From: CAVVWJ01 sp964475685
GTDB lineage: Bacteria; Gemmatimonadota; Gemmatimonadetes; Gemmatimonadales; GWC2-71-9
DNA: 23,654 nt
Reading direction: 5' to 3'
Assembly (NCBI GenBank): GCA_964475685.1
Contig: CAYYXP010000006.1
Span: 1 to 23,654, forward strand
Shown one piece after another: positions 21,666 through 23,654 of this stretch. The stretch's first letter is position 1. Each line of letters starts with the position of its first letter. The notes beneath the pieces are model-generated. The model made no database searches. It saw only the letters and a program-made list of their open reading frames with translations, and was not told the DNA's origin. Both the position numbers and the translations under genes were made by a program.

Positions 21666-22679
21666 ATGCGAGCCAAGGCCGTTTGGCAGCCTCCTGGAGG
21701 CGTGTTGGCAGCACCTCTGCTCGAACTGGTACATCTCTCGGGGCCCAACAGGGGCTCCCCCGTTCCGGGCCACGCCCCCGTGGCGCGGAAACCGTCGTGG
21801 CTCAGGGTCAAGGCCCCGGGCGGCCCGGGATACGCCCATCTCAAAGACATGATGCGCGAACTGGGCCTTCACACCGTCTGTGAGGAGGCCCGCTGCCCGA
21901 ACATCGGCGAATGCTGGGAGCACAGGGCCGCCACGTTCATGATCCTGGGCGACGTGTGCACCCGCAACTGTGCCTATTGCGCGGTCTCCCACGGTACCCC
22001 CGCCGCTTTCGACCCCCTGGAACCAGCCCGGCTCGCCGAAGCGGTAGCCCGGATGGGCCTCGAGCATGTGGTGATCACCTCAGTGGACAGGGACGACCTG
22101 CCGAACGGCGGCGCCGAGGCGTTCGCGTCTTGTGTCACCGAAATCCGGGAGAGGCTGCCGGGCACCTCCGTGGAGGTGCTGATCCCCGACTTCAAGGGAT
22201 CGGAGCATGCGCTCCGCATCGTCATGGAGTCGCGCCCCGCGATCCTGAACCACAACCTGGAAACGGCAGAACGGCTCTATCGCCTCGCCCGCCCGGGCGG
22301 GCGTTACGATCGAGCCCTCGAACTGCTGGCCAACGCCAGGCAGATGGACCCCGGGTCGCTGACCAAGTCGGGCATCATCCTCGGCATGGGTGAAGAGTGG
22401 GACGAGATCCTCACCTGCCTTCGTGATCTTCGCCGGAGTGATGTCAATATCGTCACCCTCGGTCAGTACCTCCGTCCGTCCGGGCGCCACCTGCCGGTGG
22501 CGCGCTACTACACCCCCGATGAATTCCTGGAGCTGCGAGAGATCGGGCTCGAGATGGGCTTCAGCCATGTCCAGTCGAGCCCGCTCACCCGCTCCTCCTA
22601 CCACGCCTGGGAACAGGCCGAGGCGGCGCGGGCCGGCCGGGACGAGCGCGGGGCCACACTCGCCATGAGCGCGGACTGA
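21666..22679 (+). CDS. lipA: Lipoyl synthase (radical SAM)
   Basis: LipA inserts two sulfurs into octanoyl groups on lipoyl domains of 2-oxoacid dehydrogenases. Both iron-sulfur motifs are intact: auxiliary C72-x4-C77-x5-C83 (VCEEARCPNIGEC) and radical-SAM C98-x3-C102-x2-C105 (CTRNCAYC). The late RSSYHA carries the serine that ligates the auxiliary cluster. NHNLET and VNIVTLGQYLRPS are further family motifs. The start is uncertain. ATG 21666 has no ribosome site, whereas GGAGG (21696-21700) precedes TTG 21705 by 4 nt; that start would give an N-terminus of 24-odd residues before RKPSWLRVKAPGG, closer to other LipA proteins. The stop overlaps the next ATG by one base, so lipA and the E1 alpha gene are coupled. 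Confidence 0.96.
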   Translation: MRAKAVWQPPGGVLAAPLLELVHLSGPNRGSPVPGHAPVARKPSWLRVKAPGGPGYAHLKDMMRELGLHTVCEEARCPNIGECWEHRAATFMILGDVCTRNCAYCAVSHGTPAAFDPLEPARLAEAVARMGLEHVVITSVDRDDLPNGGAEAFASCVTEIRERLPGTSVEVLIPDFKGSEHALRIVMESRPAILNHNLETAERLYRLARPGGRYDRALELLANARQMDPGSLTKSGIILGMGEEWDEILTCLRDLRRSDVNIVTLGQYLRPSGRHLPVARYYTPDEFLELREIGLEMGFSHVQSSPLTRSSYHAWEQAEAARAGRDERGATLAMSAD

Positions 22680-23654
22680 TGGCCGAAGCCGCAACCGCCA
22701 AGGTCCGGGCCCGCAAGCGAGGGATCGACCCATCGAAGGCCGGGGACTACAGGCGCTGGCTCCGGCAGATGATGCTCATCCGCCGGTTCGAGGAGAAGGC
22801 CGGTGAGGGGTACAGCCTGGGGAAGATCGGCGGGTTCTGTCACCTCTACATCGGCCAGGAAGCGGTGGCGGTGGGTAGCCTCGCGGCCCTGGGCCCCGAC
22901 GACTACATCACCTGCTCCTACCGAGAGCACGGCCACGCACTGGCGCGCGGCATCTCCCCCCGCGCGGTGATGGCGGAGTTGTTCGGCAAGGCCGATGGAT
23001 GTTCGGGCGGCAAGGGCGGGTCGATGCACCTCTTCGACGCGTCGCTCGGCTTCCTTGGGGGACACGCAATAGTAGGGGGCCACATCCCGCTCACGACAGG
23101 GATGGCGTTCGCCGCCAAGTACCGGAACACCAGCCAGGTGGCCGTCTGCTATTTCGGCGAGGCGGCGGTCAATAACGGCGCATTCCACGAGGCACTCAAC
23201 ATGGCCGCGCTCTGGAAGCTGCCGGCGGTGTACATCTGCGAAAACAACCGCTACGGCATGGGTACCGCGCTCGAGCGCGCCAGCGCCATTTACGACATCT
23301 CCGAACGGGCGGGCTCCTACGATATGGCCAAGGAGGTGGTGGACGGCCAGGACGTGCTGGTTGTGCACGCGGCAATGATGCGCGCCGTGCAGCGGGCCCG
23401 CGCCGACAAGCACCCGACGCTGCTCGAGGTGCGCACCTACCGATTCATGGGCCATTCGATGTCCGACCCGATCCACGGACACTACCGGACGCGCGAAGAG
23501 GTCGAAGGCCAGCGCAAGCGAGACCCCATCACGGTCTGGTCCCAGCGCCTCATCGGCGAGGGGATGATCGACGATGCCGCCGTGCGCGCGCTGGATCAGG
23601 AGGTCGCCGCCGAGGTGGAAGACGCCTACCAATTCGCCGACCAGGCGCCCGATC
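22679..23654 (+). CDS. pdhA: Pyruvate dehydrogenase E1 component, alpha subunit (3' partial)
   Basis: E1 alpha decarboxylates pyruvate with thiamine diphosphate and reductively acetylates the E2 lipoyl group. The window holds 325 residues and cuts the gene before its stop, with perhaps 25-40 residues missing. Matches along the chain include MMLIRRFEEKAGEGYSLGKI, YIGQEAVAVG, YREHGHALARG, KGGSMHLFD, GGHAIVGGHIPLTTG, KLPAVYICENNRYGMGT and YRFMGHSMSDP. The thiamine motif, usually GDG-x(n)-NN, begins G160-E161-A162 instead of GDG; the closing Asn pair is present. A branched-chain E1 alpha is a less likely alternative given the PDH-like ENNRYGMGT. ATG 22679 overlaps the lipA TGA. The coupling fits, since the complex needs lipoate. 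Confidence 0.92.
   Translation, partial: MAEAATAKVRARKRGIDPSKAGDYRRWLRQMMLIRRFEEKAGEGYSLGKIGGFCHLYIGQEAVAVGSLAALGPDDYITCSYREHGHALARGISPRAVMAELFGKADGCSGGKGGSMHLFDASLGFLGGHAIVGGHIPLTTGMAFAAKYRNTSQVAVCYFGEAAVNNGAFHEALNMAALWKLPAVYICENNRYGMGTALERASAIYDISERAGSYDMAKEVVDGQDVLVVHAAMMRAVQRARADKHPTLLEVRTYRFMGHSMSDPIHGHYRTREEVEGQRKRDPITVWSQRLIGEGMIDDAAVRALDQEVAAEVEDAYQFADQAPD

Noticed and set aside
22598..23632. 344-residue open frame antisense to lipA and the E1 alpha gene
   Set aside because: The plus strand encodes E1 alpha motifs throughout; the antisense frame has no recognisable domain or ribosome site.

Overview
The window is GC-rich, densely packed, chromosomal-looking bacterial DNA from a Gram-negative organism. 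Envelope traits include an outer-membrane porin with signal peptide and terminal Phe, lipoproteins, cytochrome bd, LPS-type glycosyltransferases and many exported proteins. Protein families (DUF1028, DUF1684, DUF3108, PQQ dehydrogenase, OFA transporter) and signal peptides ending in A-Q-Q or A-Q-S fit Gemmatimonadota or a neighbouring phylum. That placement is inference; no rRNA or tRNA gene is visible. I see no insertion sequence, phage gene or CRISPR array.

Layout. (1) 1-1387, plus: a cytochrome bd gene that reads as a CydA fragment joined to the C-terminal two thirds of CydB, followed by a GNAT acetyltransferase. (2) 1356-4503, minus: a three-gene operon with two start/stop overlaps, encoding a coiled-coil protein, an exported DUF1028 Ntn-hydrolase-like protein and a POT peptide/H+ symporter. 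(3) 4650-7067, plus: HIT protein, HD phosphohydrolase, small lipoprotein and class-I glutamine-amidotransferase-like hydrolase (C26), mostly overlapping. (4) 6988-7698, minus: an unrecognised 236-residue protein whose 3' end overlaps the C26 gene by 80 bp. (5) 7903-11500, plus: GT4, GT2, DUF3108 and a deoxyhypusine-synthase-like protein, a likely cell-surface glycan operon. (6) 11497-14995: a small membrane protein (minus), then ThiO, a DUF1684 protein and a TlpA-like thioredoxin protein (plus). (7) 15021-21090: a cupredoxin (minus), then an OFA-family MFS transporter with a 44-residue small subunit, a PQQ dehydrogenase, a small exported protein and a porin, closed by a textbook terminator. 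(8) 21172-23654, plus: a lipoprotein, lipoyl synthase LipA and the start of pyruvate dehydrogenase E1 alpha.

How the genes work together. Region 7 looks like a periplasmic oxidation module: porin for entry, a quinoprotein with the Asp-x-Asp motif of lanthanide enzymes, an anion transporter for the inner membrane, and possibly the cupredoxin as electron acceptor. Region 2 looks like peptide or wall-fragment processing coupled to uptake. Region 8 links lipoate synthesis to a lipoate-dependent dehydrogenase complex.

The most unusual points are the cydA/cydB chimera, a cupredoxin with Glu at the axial Met position, the 44-residue transporter subunit, the lanthanide-type motif in the PQQ enzyme, and the DUF1028-POT coupling. 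I did not find a clearly new multi-gene defence or mobile system.
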